The position numbers and the translations under genes were made by a program. A stretch of DNA of 64,000 bases. Source: Selenomonas ruminantium AC2024. Its GTDB lineage: Bacteria; Bacillota; Negativicutes; Selenomonadales; Selenomonadaceae. Positions 63,934-64,000 of this stretch are shown here, piece by piece (the stretch's first letter is position 1; every line of letters starts with the position of its first letter). The notes under the pieces are model-generated. The model ran no database searches and was not told where the DNA came from. It was given only the letters and a program-made list of their open reading frames with translations. Where the stretch lies: NCBI RefSeq assembly GCF_000687995.1, contig NZ_JIAC01000001.1, positions 1,302,001 to 1,366,000 on the forward strand. The letters run 5' to 3'.

Positions 63934-64000
63934 ATGAGCCAGTACAAATTTGAAACCTTGCAGTTACATGTTGGACAGGAACAGCCGGACCCAGCATCGG
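63934..64000 (+). CDS. metY: O-acetylhomoserine sulfhydrylase, 5' end only
   Basis: Only 22 codons are in the window: MSQYKFETLQLHVGQEQPDP matches the start of MetY, a PLP enzyme joining sulfide to O-acetylhomoserine to give homocysteine. GGGG precedes ATG 63934. It is cut by the window end. The leader G control fits a sulfur-assimilation role. Confidence 0.85.
   Translation, partial: MSQYKFETLQLHVGQEQPDPAS

Overview
The window looks like a chromosomal segment from a Selenomonas-type member of the Negativicutes. It has Firmicutes-like RpoB/RpoC, a glmS ribozyme ahead of glmS, strong GGAGG-type ribosome binding sites, intrinsic terminators after most units, and Selenomonas-like proteins throughout. 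This placement is inferred from reading the sequence, not from a database search.

Layout. 1-8.5 kb: the 3' part of rpoB, rpoC, and an Mrp/ApbC iron-sulfur carrier. 8.7-18.5 kb: an Rpn-type nuclease, a methyltransferase, an AlaX-type tRNA-editing protein followed by an AmrS-type radical SAM enzyme, an AraC regulator divergent from a DapF-like half protein, a secreted asparaginase, a Nif11-leader protein fused to a degenerate Hint domain, tRNA-Leu(UAG), and glmS with its ribozyme. 18.6-28 kb: an accessory, defence-like block holding an AlbA_2 ATPase-type protein, a PLD-SNF2 helicase, a large adenine DNA methyltransferase, a PC4-like protein and a broken YhcG nuclease. 28.2-33 kb: a spermidine/putrescine ABC operon (potABCD), a YbjN-like protein and a flavin-reductase-like protein.

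33-64 kb is mostly a sulfur regulon. Seven near-identical promoters (TTGACA, 17 bp, TAACAT or TAATAT) carry a palindrome of the form CCTAT-N7-ATAGG over the -35 box. They precede (1) an eight-gene operon with a methyltransferase, MccB and MccA transsulfuration enzymes and a NifX/NifB/NifH/NifD/NifK-like set; (2) mnmA; (3) a C39-like peptidase plus an M20 deacetylase; (4) a double YezD-type protein; (5) sulfate-binding protein plus cysT; (6) cysW-cysA-aprA-aprB-cysD-cysN-sulfite reductase; (7) metY, cut by the window end. Five of the seven are followed by a structured leader of about 80-120 nt. In each, a conserved GAAC-UGA-stem-AG-GUUC hairpin overlaps, and so excludes, an intrinsic terminator. 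This is a strong candidate for an attenuation RNA controlling sulfur genes.

Together these genes describe sulfate uptake (Sbp/CysTWA), activation (CysDN), reduction to sulfite (AprAB) and to sulfide (siroheme reductase), incorporation (MetY), conversion of homocysteine to cysteine (MccA/MccB), and probable scavenging of organic sulfur by a nitrogenase-like enzyme whose B-H-D-K order matches the described methylthio-alkane reductase genes. Two oddities affect the pathway: aprB has an in-frame amber codon, and the sulfate transporter genes are split by a small cassette carrying two 172-bp palindromic repeats around an amidase gene.
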